From: Candidatus Accumulibacter similis
GTDB lineage: Bacteria > Pseudomonadota > Gammaproteobacteria > Burkholderiales > Rhodocyclaceae
Assembly (NCBI GenBank): GCA_013347225.1
Contig: CP054595.1
Span: 1,364,001 to 1,428,000 of the forward strand
Direction of reading: 5' to 3'
DNA length: 64,000 bases
In this document: positions 44,957 to 59,292 of the stretch, one piece after another
How the letters are laid out: every line of letters starts with the position of its first letter
Position numbering within the stretch: the first letter of the stretch is position 1
Notes under the pieces: generated by a model
What the model was told of the DNA's origin: nothing
The model's database searches: none
Seen by the model: only the letters and a program-made list of their open reading frames with translations
Program-made: the position numbers and the translations under genes

Positions 44957-45853
44957 ATGAGCAACAGTGAAAAGAGTGCTTCGCTGATTCACGCTGCGGT
45001 TGCCGGCAGTTCGCGCCTGTTCGAACGACTGGGCACCACCGAGGCCACGCACGCGGTCGAACGCTGCATGAAGCGGATGGTTCGCGGTATCGACGGCTTT
45101 CATGGGCGACTTGTGTCGACGGCGCGCGATGAGCTGAGCGCGCTTTTCGACAACGCCAACGATGCCTGTCAGGCCGCGATCGCCATGCAGCGTCGGGTCG
45201 CCGATCTGCCGCCCGTTTCGGGAATCCAGTTGGCGATTCGCGTCGGCGTCCACCACGGCGCCGTGGTCGAGCACGAGGGCGAGGTCTTCGGTGAAGCGGT
45301 GCGTGTCGCCGAGTCGCTGGCCGGTCTGGCGGACGCCGGGCAACTCGTGGTCAGCGACGAAACGCAAGCCTTGCTGACACCGCAGCTGCAATTGCTGACG
45401 CGCCGGCTGGACAGTCGGTCGGACCCGGAACTGCCGGGCGACGGGTCGGTCTTCGAACTGATCTGGGCCGAACCCAAGGCCGCGCCGCGCCATCCAGCGG
45501 TCGACAAGCCGCCGTCGGCAAGGGAACGGGAACTGCGGTTGTGCATACGCTACGGCCACTACGTCAAACTGCTCGACCGGCACCGGCCGAGCGTGGCGAT
45601 GGGTCGCGACGCCGCCTGCGAGATCACTGTGCACAACCGCCGCGCGTCGCGCCAGCATGCCCGCATCGAGCGCCGCGGCGGCAGTTTCGTTCTCATCGAC
45701 CTGAGCACCAATGGCACCTTCGTGACCGTCAACGGTGAGCAGGAGTTGTTCATCCGGCACGAGCAGTTCGTCCTGCGGGGCAGCGGCGTCATCTCGTTTG
45801 CCGCCTCGGCAGGCAGTGCCGCTGCCGACATTGCCGAGTACGAGCATTTGTGA
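44957..45853 (+). CDS. Degenerate class III cyclase domain fused to an FHA domain
   Basis: The 298-residue protein has an N-terminal class III nucleotidyl-cyclase fold (residues 8–175): AAVAGSSRLFERLG, ARDELSALFDNANDA, RVGVHHGAVVEHEGEVFGEA, and AGQLVVSDETQALL. The first metal-binding aspartate, normally D in DVAGS, is Ala14 here, so catalysis is doubtful. The C-terminus (about 195–290) is a canonical FHA domain with MGRDAACEITV, SRQHARI and STNGTFV, which binds phosphothreonine. The protein is more likely a signal-binding scaffold than an active cyclase; that is inference. It follows ttcA by 88 bases. Confidence 0.83.
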   Translation: MSNSEKSASLIHAAVAGSSRLFERLGTTEATHAVERCMKRMVRGIDGFHGRLVSTARDELSALFDNANDACQAAIAMQRRVADLPPVSGIQLAIRVGVHHGAVVEHEGEVFGEAVRVAESLAGLADAGQLVVSDETQALLTPQLQLLTRRLDSRSDPELPGDGSVFELIWAEPKAAPRHPAVDKPPSARERELRLCIRYGHYVKLLDRHRPSVAMGRDAACEITVHNRRASRQHARIERRGGSFVLIDLSTNGTFVTVNGEQELFIRHEQFVLRGSGVISFAASAGSAAADIAEYEHL

Positions 45854-46020
45854 GCGGCCTCGGCTGCGGCGGGGTTTCCGTGGCCTTGCTGCAGACCGCG
45901 CAGCGGTGTGGCGGCCGTCGTTGCACCGTGCGGTCCGTCCGGCATCGCCCACGTCCTGCCGCAGATGGGCTGGCGCCGTCAGGCCGCGCCGAGGCGAGCG
46001 CGCCTCACTCGCGCCCGGCG

Positions 46021-46488
46021 TCAGGAAGGCAGCTTGCTGCGTTCGCCCGCAGCGCGGCTGGGGTCGTTTCGGTGCGGGCAATCGGGCTTGGTACACTGAG
46101 CGTAGAGGTGGAGGGCGTGCTCGCGAATGCTGAAACCGCGCTCCTTCGCCACGCGCGTCTGCCGGCGCTCGATCTCGGCATCGTAGAACTCCTCGACGCG
46201 ACCGCAATCGATGCAGACGAGATGGTCATGGTGTTGCCCATGGCTCAGTTCGAACACCGCCTTGCCGGACTCGAAGAAGTGGCGTTCGAGCAGACCTGCC
46301 TGCTCGAACTGCGTCAGCACGCGGTAGACGGTGGCCAGACCGATATCCAGATTGTCGGCGAGCAGCAGGCGGTAAACGTCCTCGGCAGTGAGATGGCGAA
46401 CCTCTGTCTTTTCGAACAAGGCGAGAATCCGGAGGCGGGGTGTGGTGGCTTTCAGCCCCATACTCTTGAGGTCTTCGGGGTTGCTCAT
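46021..46488 (-). CDS. fur: Ferric uptake regulator
   Basis: The 155-residue Fur protein has the winged helix ([15 protein letters not shown]… [15 protein letters not shown]) and the metal sites [14 protein letters not shown] and CTKPDC. It represses iron uptake genes when Fe2+ is abundant. The ATG at 46488 is used because [17 protein letters not shown] starts the family; the frame is open further. It is divergent from bamE, as in other betaproteobacteria. Confidence 0.95.
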   Translation of the reverse strand: MSNPEDLKSMGLKATTPRLRILALFEKTEVRHLTAEDVYRLLLADNLDIGLATVYRVLTQFEQAGLLERHFFESGKAVFELSHGQHHDHLVCIDCGRVEEFYDAEIERRQTRVAKERGFSIREHALHLYAQCTKPDCPHRNDPSRAAGERSKLPS

Positions 46489-46666
46489 CAGCGTACCTTG
46501 GTCGGTTGCAGCAAAGGGAACGGGTCTTTTCGAGTATGATATACCGACGACGCCAGCCGTGCGGCACCGTTGCAGGCGTGCGGTCGGCCGACACGCGCTG
46601 CGGTGACTGCCTGTGCCCCGATCCGACCTGCCCGATCTCCTCCATACATCACGATTCGACCACAAC

Positions 46667-47957
<1,291 letters not shown>

Positions 47958-48070
47958 GAGGCCGACAAGTTCACCGCGTCGCCGCCGCCGCCGGCTGGCC
48001 ACAGTCGGTGCGGCGCTGCCATGTGTCCTGCGCCGCTTCGCCTGGTCGCCCCAAGAGCGGCTGCCTCCCG

Positions 48071-48076
48071 TATAAT
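48071..48076 (+). promoter_or_regulatory. -10 box upstream of carAB
   Basis: A consensus TATAAT lies 108 bases before the carA start. No good -35 hexamer is seen 16–18 bases upstream, so an activator or extended -10 may be used. Transcription would begin near 48083, before the hairpin in the leader. Confidence 0.55.
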
Positions 48077-48097
48077 GGTAGGGCTGGCAAGGATCCG

Positions 48098-48128
48098 AGC
48101 GGGAGGGCTGAAGGCCTGTCCCGCTTTT
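48098..48128 (+). promoter_or_regulatory. Terminator-like hairpin in the carA leader
   Basis: AGCGGGA (48098–48104) pairs with TCCCGCT (48119–48125), with inner GGC/GCC pairs (48106–48108 with 48114–48116), and runs into TTTT (48125–48128). It lies between the TATAAT and the carA start. An intrinsic-terminator-like structure in a leader suggests attenuation of carAB, perhaps tied to pyrimidine or arginine levels. The short T-run makes it a weak terminator. Confidence 0.45.
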
Positions 48129-48183
48129 GCGTATCTACGGCCCGGACCGGCGACTAATTCAACAGCTTCAACAGGAGTCTTGC

Positions 48184-49324
48184 GTGTCCTTGTTCCCCAC
48201 TCTGCCACCGGCGATTCTCGCCCTGGCTGACGGCACGATCTTCAGCGGTCTGGCGATCGGAGCTGCTGGCAGCAGCAGCGGCGAAGTCGTGTTCAACACG
48301 GCGATGACGGGTTACCAGGAAATCCTGACCGATCCCTCGTACTGCCGCCAGATCGTCACGCTCACCTGTCCGCATGTCGGCAACGTCGGCTGCAATGACG
48401 AGGACTTTGAATCGCGTGCCAATTACGCTGCCGGCCTGGTCATTCGCGACCTGCCGCTGCGCGCCGCGAGCTGGCGCCTGCGGCAGACGCTGCCGGACTA
48501 CCTGCAGAAGCATGGTATCGTCGCCATCAGCGGTATCGACACGCGCAAGCTGACCCGCATCCTGCGCGAGCAGGGTGCCCAGGCGGGCTGCATCATGGCC
48601 GTGGAGATCGATGAGCAGCGTGCGCTGGCCGAAGCCCGGGCCTTTCCGGGTCTGGCGGGAATGGATCTGGCCCGCGTCGTCAGTGTGAGCGAACCATACG
48701 CCTGGGAGGGCGGCGCCTGGGGCCTGGGCGGTTACCGCGAGCCGCCGCCGGCCGGGCTGCATGTCGTCGCCTACGATTACGGCGTCAAGCACAACATCCT
48801 GCGGATGCTGGCTGCGCGTGGCTGCCGGGTGACCGTGGTGCCGGCGCAGACGACCGCCGCCGCAGTCCTCGAACGGCAGCCCGATGGGGTCTTTCTGTCG
48901 AACGGTCCGGGCGATCCGGAGCCCTGCGATTACGCGATCGACGCCATCCGCGAGATCCTGGCCCGACGCGTGCCGACCTTCGGCATCTGTCTGGGCCACC
49001 AGTTGCTGGCGCTGGCCTCAGGCGCCAGGACGATGAAGATGAAGTTCGGGCACCATGGTGCCAACCACCCGGTCAAGGATCTGCAGACCGGTCAGGTCCT
49101 GATCACCAGTCAGAACCATGGTTTTGCGGTCGATGCCGACACCCTGCCGGCGAACCTGATGCGCACCCACGCTTCGCTCTTCGACGGCTCGCTGCAGGGT
49201 GTTGCGCGTGCCGACGTGCCGGCGTTTTCCTTCCAGGGCCATCCTGAGGCGAGTCCGGGGCCGCACGACATCGCCTACCTGTTCGACCGCTTTGTCCAGA
49301 TGATGCACGACGAGAAGAGGCAAG

Positions 49325-49347
<23 letters not shown>
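48184..49347 (+). CDS. carA: Carbamoyl-phosphate synthase small subunit
   Basis: The glutaminase subunit passes ammonia from glutamine to CarB for carbamoyl phosphate, used in arginine and pyrimidine synthesis. The 387-residue protein has the N-terminal [14 protein letters not shown], and the class I amidotransferase domain with the catalytic cysteine in [13 protein letters not shown] and later His in [11 protein letters not shown]. The GTG at 48184 follows AGGAG. It overlaps carB by 23 bases. Confidence 0.96.
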
Positions 49348-52531
<3,184 letters not shown>

Positions 52532-52602
52532 TCCATCCCCGCAACCGTCGGCGCCGTGCTGCTGTTGCCGGTGCCGCAATCTTGTCACTGGCAGCGAACG
52601 AT

Positions 52603-53079
52603 ATGAGCAAAGTACCCGTAACCGTCAAGGGCGCAGAACAGCTGCGTGCCGAACTGCATCACCTGAAGAGCGTCGAGCGTCCGCGGGCGATTGCGGCGAT
52701 CGCCGAGGCGCGCTCGCACGGCGACCTTTCGGAGAATGCCGAGTACGACGCTGCCAAGGAAAGGCAGGGCTTCATCGAGGGCCGCATCAAGGAGTTCGAG
52801 AGCAAGCTCGCCAACGCCCAGGTCATCGACCCGAAGCTCCTCGATGCCGACGGGCGCTGCGTCTTTGGCGCAACGCTCGACCTCGAGGACCAGGAAACCG
52901 GCGTCCGGGTGTGCTACCAGATCGTCGGCGAAGACGAGGCCGACATCAAGGGCGGCAAGATCTCGATCAATTCGCCGATCGCGCGGGCGCTCATCGGCAA
53001 GTTCGCCGGCGACATCGCCGAGGTGCAGGCACCGGGCGGCGTTCGCGAATACGAAGTCATCGACGTTCGCTACGAGTGA
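52603..53079 (+). CDS. greA: Transcription elongation factor GreA
   Basis: The 158-residue factor rescues backtracked RNA polymerase by stimulating transcript cleavage. The N-terminal coiled coil carries the tip residues in [20 protein letters not shown], and the C-terminal FKBP-like domain ends in [12 protein letters not shown]. The ATG at 52603 gives the normal family length; an in-frame TTG at 52582 would add seven residues. It is 71 bases after carB. Confidence 0.95.
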   Translation: MSKVPVTVKGAEQLRAELHHLKSVERPRAIAAIAEARSHGDLSENAEYDAAKERQGFIEGRIKEFESKLANAQVIDPKLLDADGRCVFGATLDLEDQETGVRVCYQIVGEDEADIKGGKISINSPIARALIGKFAGDIAEVQAPGGVREYEVIDVRYE

Positions 53080-53087
53080 GCGCCTTC

Positions 53088-53552
53088 ATGCGGCGCCTTG
53101 CCGAGATTCTGCATGGGGTCGCCCTGACGCTCTGGGTGGGTGGCCTGTGGTCGATCGGCTACCTGGTCGCGCCAACGCTGTTTCACGCCCTGAGCAACGA
53201 CCGCCAGCTGGCCGGCCAGCTGGCCGGCCGCCTGTTCGAACTGATCGGCTGGGTGGGGCTGGTGTGTGCCATCTATGTGTTGCTTTTCCTGCTCGTACGC
53301 CTGCGCAGAGCGGCACTGCGGCGTTGGGATTTCTGGCTGCTGATCCTGATGTTGCTGCTGACGGTCGTCGGTCTCTTCGGCGTCCAGCCACTGCTCGCGC
53401 AGCTCAAGGCCGACGCCCTGCCGCGCGAGGTCATGGCGAGTGTCTTGCGTGACCGCTTTGCGGCCTGGCATGGCGTATCCAGCATCCTCTACCTGTTGCA
53501 GAGTCTCGTCGGCCTGCTGCTGGTTGCCGCCGCGGCGCGCGGTGTTCGCTAG
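53088..53552 (+). CDS. DUF4149 membrane protein
   Basis: The 154-residue protein has four hydrophobic helices (about residues 7–30, 48–72, 82–103 and 130–150). LTLWVGGLWSIGYLVAPTLF at the start is the DUF4149 mark. A GTG at 53076 that overlaps the greA stop is an alternative start, adding MSAF. It lies within the greA–yhbY neighbourhood typical of betaproteobacteria; its function is unknown. Confidence 0.82.
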   Translation: MRRLAEILHGVALTLWVGGLWSIGYLVAPTLFHALSNDRQLAGQLAGRLFELIGWVGLVCAIYVLLFLLVRLRRAALRRWDFWLLILMLLLTVVGLFGVQPLLAQLKADALPREVMASVLRDRFAAWHGVSSILYLLQSLVGLLLVAAAARGVR

Positions 53553-53580
53553 GCGCGCGGGTGGCCGCCGCGCGGGCGGG

Positions 53581-53940
53581 TCAGCCGTCGGTGTTGCCCT
53601 GGAAACTGCGTTTGCTGCGCCGTGGCAGGTTGCGCCGCAGGCGCCCCCGGTGCGGCGCTGCCTGCTGCTCCGGGCGCGGCCGCCAGAGAACGAGGAGCTT
53701 GCCGATGTGCTGCACCGGCGCCGCAGCCAGCCGCTCGCAAAGACTGGCGAGGAAGTTCTCGCGCTCTTCGCGGTCATCGTTGTAGACCCGTACCTTGATC
53801 AGTTCGTGCGCCGCCAGGCTGGCGTCGATTTCCCGCACGACCGGTTCGGAGAGTCCGTTCTGGCTGATCGCCACCACCGGCTGCAGAGAATGGGCGCGGG
53901 CGCGCAGCGCGCGCCGCTCTTCGGAGTTCAGGTTGAGCAT
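53581..53940 (-). CDS. yhbY: YhbY/CRS1-type RNA-binding protein
   Basis: The 119-residue protein has a single CRM domain (residues 3–95): EERRALRARAHSLQPVVAIS, QNGLSEPVVREIDASLAAHE, LIKVRVYND, ending with HIGKLLVLWRP. YhbY associates with pre-50S ribosomes. The basic tail (RGRLRRNLPRRSKR) may bind RNA. It is divergent from rlmE, 44 bases away, the normal order. Confidence 0.92.
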   Translation of the reverse strand: MLNLNSEERRALRARAHSLQPVVAISQNGLSEPVVREIDASLAAHELIKVRVYNDDREERENFLASLCERLAAAPVQHIGKLLVLWRPRPEQQAAPHRGRLRRNLPRRSKRSFQGNTDG

Positions 53941-53984
53941 GCTGGGTCCCTCGATGGAGGACCCATTCTAGCGGGTTTCCAGCC

Positions 53985-54605
53985 ATGAAGCGCAGCCGAT
54001 CGAGCAACGCCTGGTTGCGTGAGCACGTCAGCGACAGTTATGTCCAGCGGGCCAGGGCAGAAGGCTACCGCTCGCGCGCCGCCTACAAGCTCCTGCAGAT
54101 CGACGACCGGGACCATCTGCTCCGCCCTGGCGATCTGGTGGTCGATCTGGGCGCGAGTCCGGGCGGCTGGTCGCAGGTGGTCGCGAAGCGCCAGCAGGGT
54201 CGGGGTCGGGTCATTGCGGTCGACATGCTGGCCATGGAGCCGCTGCCGGGCGTCGTCTTCCTGCCGGGCGACTTTCGCCAGCAGGAGGTACTCGATCGTC
54301 TGCAGGAACTGCTGCAGGAACAGAGGCCGGGGCTGGTGCTTTCCGACATGTCGCCCAATATTTCCGGCATCAGCCTGTGCGATCAGGCTCAGGGCATGCA
54401 TCTGTCGGAACTCGCTCTCGACTTTGCGCGTCAGTGGCTGCAACCGGACGGCTGTCTGCTGGTCAAAGTCTTTCAGGGTCAGGGCTTCGACGATTTTCTC
54501 GTCCAGATGCGCCTGCACTTCAGGTTGGTGTGCCTGCGCAAACCGGATGCCTCGCGTGATCGCAGCCCGGAAGTATATCTTCTCGGCAGGGGTCTCAAAG
54601 CTTGA
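53985..54605 (+). CDS. rlmE: 23S rRNA 2'-O-methyltransferase (U2552)
   Basis: The 206-residue RrmJ/FtsJ enzyme uses SAM. It shows YRSRAAYKLLQID with the catalytic lysine, DLGASPGGWSQVV (SAM site, near residues 52–64), LSDMSPNISG and LLVKVFQGQGF with the second lysine. It is upstream of ftsH as in many proteobacteria, with 118 bases between them; a TTGAC…GTCAA dyad (54602–54616) lies at its stop. Confidence 0.95.
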   Translation: MKRSRSSNAWLREHVSDSYVQRARAEGYRSRAAYKLLQIDDRDHLLRPGDLVVDLGASPGGWSQVVAKRQQGRGRVIAVDMLAMEPLPGVVFLPGDFRQQEVLDRLQELLQEQRPGLVLSDMSPNISGISLCDQAQGMHLSELALDFARQWLQPDGCLLVKVFQGQGFDDFLVQMRLHFRLVCLRKPDASRDRSPEVYLLGRGLKA

Positions 54606-54723
54606 CGGGAAGTCAAAGGCTTTTGCTTGATTCTCCGGCTGGGAATCGGTTTAGAATGCAATTCTGCAAGAATGGTGGGTACTCTCGAGACCGGCCGTGC
54701 GGGCAAGACGATGAGGTGACACA

Positions 54724-56610
54724 TTGAATAACATGTTCAAGAATCTGGCAGTCTGGCTGGTGATCGGTCTCGTCCTGATGACCGTTTTCAACCAGTTCAA
54801 CAATCGCCAGGTGGCCCAGCAGTCGATGGAGTACTCGCAGTTCATCGAGGAGGTCGGCAAGGGCAACATCGCCAAGGTGGTGATCGAGGGGCGGGTCCTC
54901 AAGGCAACGACCACCGATGGTCGCAAGCTGACGAGCTATGCTCCGCCCGACCTGTGGATGGTCTCGGATCTTCTCAAGCACGGCGTCAAGATCGAAGCCA
55001 AGCCGGAAGAAGAGCAGTCGTTCCTGATGAGCATCTTCGTCAGCTGGTTCCCGATGCTGCTGCTGATCGGCGTCTGGATCTTCTTCATGCGCCAGATGCA
55101 GGGCGGCGGCCGCGGTGGTGCCTTTTCGTTCGGCAAGAGCAAGGCGCGCCTGCTTGACGAGTCGACCAACACAATCACTTTTGCCGACGTTGCCGGCTGC
55201 GACGAGGCGAAGGAAGAAGTCTCCGAACTCGTCGACTTCCTGCGCGACCCGTCGAAGTTCCAGAAACTTGGCGGACGCATCCCGAAGGGCGTGCTGCTCG
55301 TCGGCAATCCGGGAACCGGCAAGACGCTGCTGGCGAAGGCCATTGCCGGCGAGGCCAAGGTACCCTTCTTTTCCATTTCCGGCTCGGATTTCGTGGAGAT
55401 GTTCGTCGGTGTCGGTGCTGCGCGGGTTCGCGACATGTTCAAGAACGCCAAGAAGCACGCTCCGTGCATCATCTTCATCGATGAGCTCGATGCCGTCGGC
55501 CGCCAGCGTGGTGCTGGCCTCGGCGGTGGCAACGACGAACGCGAGCAGACGCTGAACCAGATGCTGGTCGAAATGGACGGCTTCGAAGGCAGTGTCGGCG
55601 TCATCGTCATTGCCGCGACCAACCGGCCGGACGTGCTGGATCCTGCACTGATGCGTCCGGGCCGCTTCGATCGCCAGGTGGTCGTTCCGCTGCCCGACAT
55701 CCGTGGCCGCGAACAGATCCTGGTGGTGCACATGCGAAAGGTACCGCTGTCACCGGATGTCAAGGCTGACATCATCGCTCGCGGCACACCGGGCTTTTCG
55801 GGTGCCGACCTCGCCAATCTGGTCAACGAAGCGGCGCTTTTTGCCGCTCGCGGCAACAAGCGCCTGGTGGACATGGAGGATTTCGAGAAGGCCAAGGACA
55901 AGATCATGATGGGCGCCGAGCGGCGGAGCATGGTCATGAACGAGGACGAGAGGCGCAATACGGCCTATCACGAGTCGGGGCATGCGGTGGTTGCCAAGCT
56001 CATGCCGAAGTCGGATCCGGTACACAAGGTGACGATCATTCCGCGTGGTCGTGCCTTGGGACTGACCATGCAGTTGCCTGAAGAGGATCGCTACGCCTAT
56101 GACCGCGTCTACCTGATGAGTCGCATTGCCGTTCTCTTCGGCGGCCGGATTGCCGAAGAACTGTTCATGAACCAGATGACGACCGGTGCCTCGAACGACT
56201 TCGAGCGCGCGACGCAGATGGCACGTGACATGGTCACTCGCTACGGCATGTCGGACGCCCTGGGTCCGATGGTGTACGGGGAGAACGAAGGCGAGGTCTT
56301 CCTTGGGCGATCGGTGACGACGCACAAGAACATGTCGGAAGCGACGATGGAGAAGGTAGACCGCGAGATCCGCCGCATCATCGACGAACAGTACGCCCTC
56401 GCCCGCCGTCTGCTGGAGGAGCACCGCGACAAGGTCGAGGCGATGGCGGCGGCGCTGCTCGAGTTGGAAACGATCGATGCCGACCAGATCAATGACATCA
56501 TGCACGGCAAGCCGCCGCGGCCGCCAAAGCAGACACAGCTGCCTTCGGCCAACAAGAGCGATCACAACGCGCCCGACGCGGCGCCGAGCGCGCCGCCGGC
56601 CCCCGCCTGA
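54724..56610 (+). CDS. ftsH: ATP-dependent zinc metalloprotease FtsH
   Basis: The 628-residue inner-membrane protease degrades misfolded membrane proteins and short-lived regulators. Two membrane helices (about residues 5–22 and 100–120) flank a periplasmic domain. The AAA module has Walker A GNPGTGKT, Walker [12 protein letters not shown] and the second region of homology, and the zinc site is HESGH. The start is a TTG at 54724 with GAGGTG 6 bases before it; ATG 54733 is an alternative. The C-terminal end is Pro/Ala-rich. TTGATT/TAGAAT (54627–54632, 54652–54657) are spaced 19 bases and may be a poor promoter. Confidence 0.96.
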   Translation: MNNMFKNLAVWLVIGLVLMTVFNQFNNRQVAQQSMEYSQFIEEVGKGNIAKVVIEGRVLKATTTDGRKLTSYAPPDLWMVSDLLKHGVKIEAKPEEEQSFLMSIFVSWFPMLLLIGVWIFFMRQMQGGGRGGAFSFGKSKARLLDESTNTITFADVAGCDEAKEEVSELVDFLRDPSKFQKLGGRIPKGVLLVGNPGTGKTLLAKAIAGEAKVPFFSISGSDFVEMFVGVGAARVRDMFKNAKKHAPCIIFIDELDAVGRQRGAGLGGGNDEREQTLNQMLVEMDGFEGSVGVIVIAATNRPDVLDPALMRPGRFDRQVVVPLPDIRGREQILVVHMRKVPLSPDVKADIIARGTPGFSGADLANLVNEAALFAARGNKRLVDMEDFEKAKDKIMMGAERRSMVMNEDERRNTAYHESGHAVVAKLMPKSDPVHKVTIIPRGRALGLTMQLPEEDRYAYDRVYLMSRIAVLFGGRIAEELFMNQMTTGASNDFERATQMARDMVTRYGMSDALGPMVYGENEGEVFLGRSVTTHKNMSEATMEKVDREIRRIIDEQYALARRLLEEHRDKVEAMAAALLELETIDADQINDIMHGKPPRPPKQTQLPSANKSDHNAPDAAPSAPPAPA

Positions 56611-56652
56611 CGCGAGAGGACGGCGGCTGCAGCCGACCGGATTCGCTGTCGC

Positions 56653-57501
56653 ATGCTGCGTTGCGGACGTTTCCAACTGGCCATCGATCGCCCATTGCTG
56701 ATGGGCATCGTCAACCTGACTGACGACTCCTTCTCGGGCGACGGCCTTGCCGGTGACACGGCTGCGGCGGTTGCACGGGCGCAGAAGCAGATCGACGCGG
56801 GTGCCGACCTGCTCGACTTGGGCGCGGAGTCCTCCCGTCCCGGCGCGCTGCCGGTCAGCGCAGATGACGAACTGGATCGACTGCTGCCGGTACTCGACGG
56901 GCTTGTCGGCTGTGGCGTGCCGATCTCCGTCGATACCTACAAGCCGGAGGTGATGCGTGCCGCCCTGCGGCACGGTGCATCGATGATCAATGACATCTAC
57001 GGCTTGCGCATGCCCGGGGCTGTCGAGGCAGTGGCCGGCAGCGATTGCGCGGTCTGCCTGATGCACATGCAGGGAGAGCCGCTGACGATGCAGCAGCAGC
57101 CCTCGTACCGCAACGTCGTGGCCGAGGTACGCCTCTTCCTGCGCCGCCGCGTGCAGGCGGCGAGGGCAGCCGGCATCAGTGACGAGCGTCTGGTGCTCGA
57201 CCCGGGCTTCTGCTTCGGCAAGACCCTGCAGCACAATCTGGAATTGCTGCGTGGCCTCGACCGGCTGGCGGGCGAAGGCCTGCCGGTGCTGGCAGGGCTG
57301 TCGCGCAAGTCGATGCTCGGTGCCATCACCGGGCGCCCGCTCGGCGAGCGCCTCGCGGCCAACATCGCCGCCGCCGTCCTGGCTGTCGAGCGCGGTGCGC
57401 GCATCCTGCGCGTTCACGATGTGGCCGAAACGCGCGACGCCATTGCCGTCTGGCAGGGAATGCGCGGCGCGGCCGCTGCGTCGCCGGCACTGGTTCCTTG
57501 A
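56653..57501 (+). CDS. folP: Dihydropteroate synthase
   Basis: The 282-residue TIM-barrel enzyme joins pABA to the pterin pyrophosphate; it is the target of sulfonamides. MGIVNLTDDSFSGDG at the start is the pterin loop, followed by DLGAESSRPGA, DTYKPEVMRAAL and LDPGFCFGKTLQHN with the sulfa-binding region. The usual NVTPDSFS sequence is NLTDDSFS here. It is 42 bases after ftsH and precedes glmM. Confidence 0.95.
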   Translation: MLRCGRFQLAIDRPLLMGIVNLTDDSFSGDGLAGDTAAAVARAQKQIDAGADLLDLGAESSRPGALPVSADDELDRLLPVLDGLVGCGVPISVDTYKPEVMRAALRHGASMINDIYGLRMPGAVEAVAGSDCAVCLMHMQGEPLTMQQQPSYRNVVAEVRLFLRRRVQAARAAGISDERLVLDPGFCFGKTLQHNLELLRGLDRLAGEGLPVLAGLSRKSMLGAITGRPLGERLAANIAAAVLAVERGARILRVHDVAETRDAIAVWQGMRGAAAASPALVP

Positions 57502-57663
57502 CGACCCCCGCCCCGGCACCCCACGCTCTCCCCGGCGATCCCCGGCGGCAGGCGGGCATGCTTTACGCACGCCGGTAAGGGGCGCGAACCGCTGTCGGCA
57601 GTCGCGTCACAGGCCCCGTTTGTGCGTTAATTGGCGGTGCAGGTCCCAGTCCTGTGCGTAAAA

Positions 57664-57679
57664 TGTCACTTGCGTGACA
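57664..57679. promoter_or_regulatory. Inverted repeat upstream of glmM
   Basis: TGTCAC-TTGC-GTGACA is a perfect 6-4-6 dyad ending 39 bases before the glmM start, within a 217-base gap after folP. It overlaps a TAAAAT (57659–57664) that could be a -10 box. It may be an operator; no known regulator consensus is matched with confidence. Confidence 0.4.
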
Positions 57680-57718
57680 GGTGCCAGTCGGCAGCTGTGC
57701 TCAAGGGGAGAGAAAATC

Positions 57719-59086
57719 GTGACGAGAAAGTATTTTGGCACCGATGGCGTCCGCGGGCGCGTCGGCGAGACGCCGATCACGCCCGAGTTTGTCATGCGGC
57801 TGGGACATGCTGCGGGGCGGGTCCTGGCTGCGCGCGACAGTGCGCGCAGCCATGCCAAGCCAGGCGACCGGCCGGCGGTGCTGATCGGCAAAGACACCCG
57901 GATCTCGGGCTACATGCTCGAGGCGGCACTCGAAGCCGGGTTTTCCGCGGCCGGCGTCGATGTCTGCCTGGTCGGACCGATGCCGACGCCGGCCATTGCG
58001 TACCTCACTCGCGCACTGCGCCTGCAGGCCGGCATCGTCATCTCGGCGTCGCACAACCCGTACTACGACAATGGGATCAAGTTCTTTGCGGCGAACGGAA
58101 GCAAGCTGCCCGACGAGATGGAACTCGAAATCGAGGCGGCTCTGGATGAACCGCTGACCTGTGTTCCCTCCGCAGGTCTCGGGCGGGCGCGGCGGATCGA
58201 CGACGCCGACGGGCGCTACATCGAGTTCTGCAAGGGCACCTTTCCCTTCGAGATGGACCTGCGCGGGCTGAAGATCGTCGTCGATTGTGCCAACGGTGCT
58301 GCCTATCATCTCGCGCCGCATGTCTTTCACGAACTGGGGGCCGAAGTCAGCGACATCGGCACCGAACCCAATGGACTCAACATCAACCAGGATGTCGGCG
58401 CTACAGCGCCCGCCGCTTTGTCCAAGGCAGTCGTGGCGCAGGCGGCCGATCTCGGGATCGCGCTTGACGGTGACGCCGACCGCTTGATCATGGTCGATTC
58501 GCGGGGCCAGGTCTATGATGGCGACCAGTTGCTGTTTGCGGTGGTGCGGAGCCGATTGCGACAAGGCGCGGTCGCCGGAGTCGTCGGCACGCTGATGACC
58601 AATCTGGCTCTCGAACACGCCCTCGGCGAACTCAAGGTTCCGTTCGTCCGTGCTGCCGTTGGCGACCGCTACGTCATGGACATGTTGCGGCAGAAGGGCT
58701 GGCTTTATGGTGGCGAAAACTCGGGCCACATCCTCTGTCTCGACCGGCACACCACCGGCGACGGCATCGTCTCCGCGTTGCAGGTGTTGTGTGCGCTGCG
58801 CGAGGAAGGCTGCGACCTGCAGCAACTGCTGGGCTGCCTGCAACTGTATCCGCAGAAGCTCATCAACGTCGCGTTGAGCAAGGGCTTTCCGTGGCAGGAG
58901 CATGCGCTGATCGCGGCCGCGCGTGCCGAGGTCGAGCGCGACCTTCAGGGATGCGGGCGGGTGTTGCTGCGCGCTTCCGGAACCGAGCCGTTGTTGCGCG
59001 TGATGGTGGAAGGGCAGGATTCGCTGTTGGTCAGCAGTGCCGCAGAGAAACTTGCCGCGGCTGTTCGCGAAGCGGTTTCGTCGTAG
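57719..59086 (+). CDS. glmM: Phosphoglucosamine mutase
   Basis: The enzyme converts glucosamine-6-P to glucosamine-1-P for UDP-GlcNAc and cell wall. The 455-residue protein has the active-site Ser111 in [16 protein letters not shown], the metal loop [12 protein letters not shown], the sugar-binding GGENSGHIL and the [12 protein letters not shown] phosphate loop. The GTG at 57719 follows GGGGAGAGAAAATC; an upstream GTG at 57674 adds 15 unconserved residues. It follows folP in the ftsH–folP–glmM order found widely in proteobacteria. Confidence 0.96.
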   Translation: MTRKYFGTDGVRGRVGETPITPEFVMRLGHAAGRVLAARDSARSHAKPGDRPAVLIGKDTRISGYMLEAALEAGFSAAGVDVCLVGPMPTPAIAYLTRALRLQAGIVISASHNPYYDNGIKFFAANGSKLPDEMELEIEAALDEPLTCVPSAGLGRARRIDDADGRYIEFCKGTFPFEMDLRGLKIVVDCANGAAYHLAPHVFHELGAEVSDIGTEPNGLNINQDVGATAPAALSKAVVAQAADLGIALDGDADRLIMVDSRGQVYDGDQLLFAVVRSRLRQGAVAGVVGTLMTNLALEHALGELKVPFVRAAVGDRYVMDMLRQKGWLYGGENSGHILCLDRHTTGDGIVSALQVLCALREEGCDLQQLLGCLQLYPQKLINVALSKGFPWQEHALIAAARAEVERDLQGCGRVLLRASGTEPLLRVMVEGQDSLLVSSAAEKLAAAVREAVSS

Positions 59087-59292
59087 TCGGCCGTCGGGGC
59101 GAGTGCCACGGGGCGGGCCGCGAGTTCCTGAATGCCGCGCCGTGGCCGATTCGCGGCGTCACCCTCCGTTCATTCCGCCGACGGCCGGTGGTGCACCCCG
59201 GACGGCTGTCGGCGAGCGGCTTGTAGCCTGCTGGCTGCAGCTCTGCCGGCACCTGCGTCCCGGTCTGCTGCCAACGACTGGTTGCCGCTCGC

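Noticed and set aside
46489..46666. Fur box in the fur–bamE gap
   Set aside because: Only a TATGATATA stretch is present; it does not resemble the 19-base Fur dyad closely enough.
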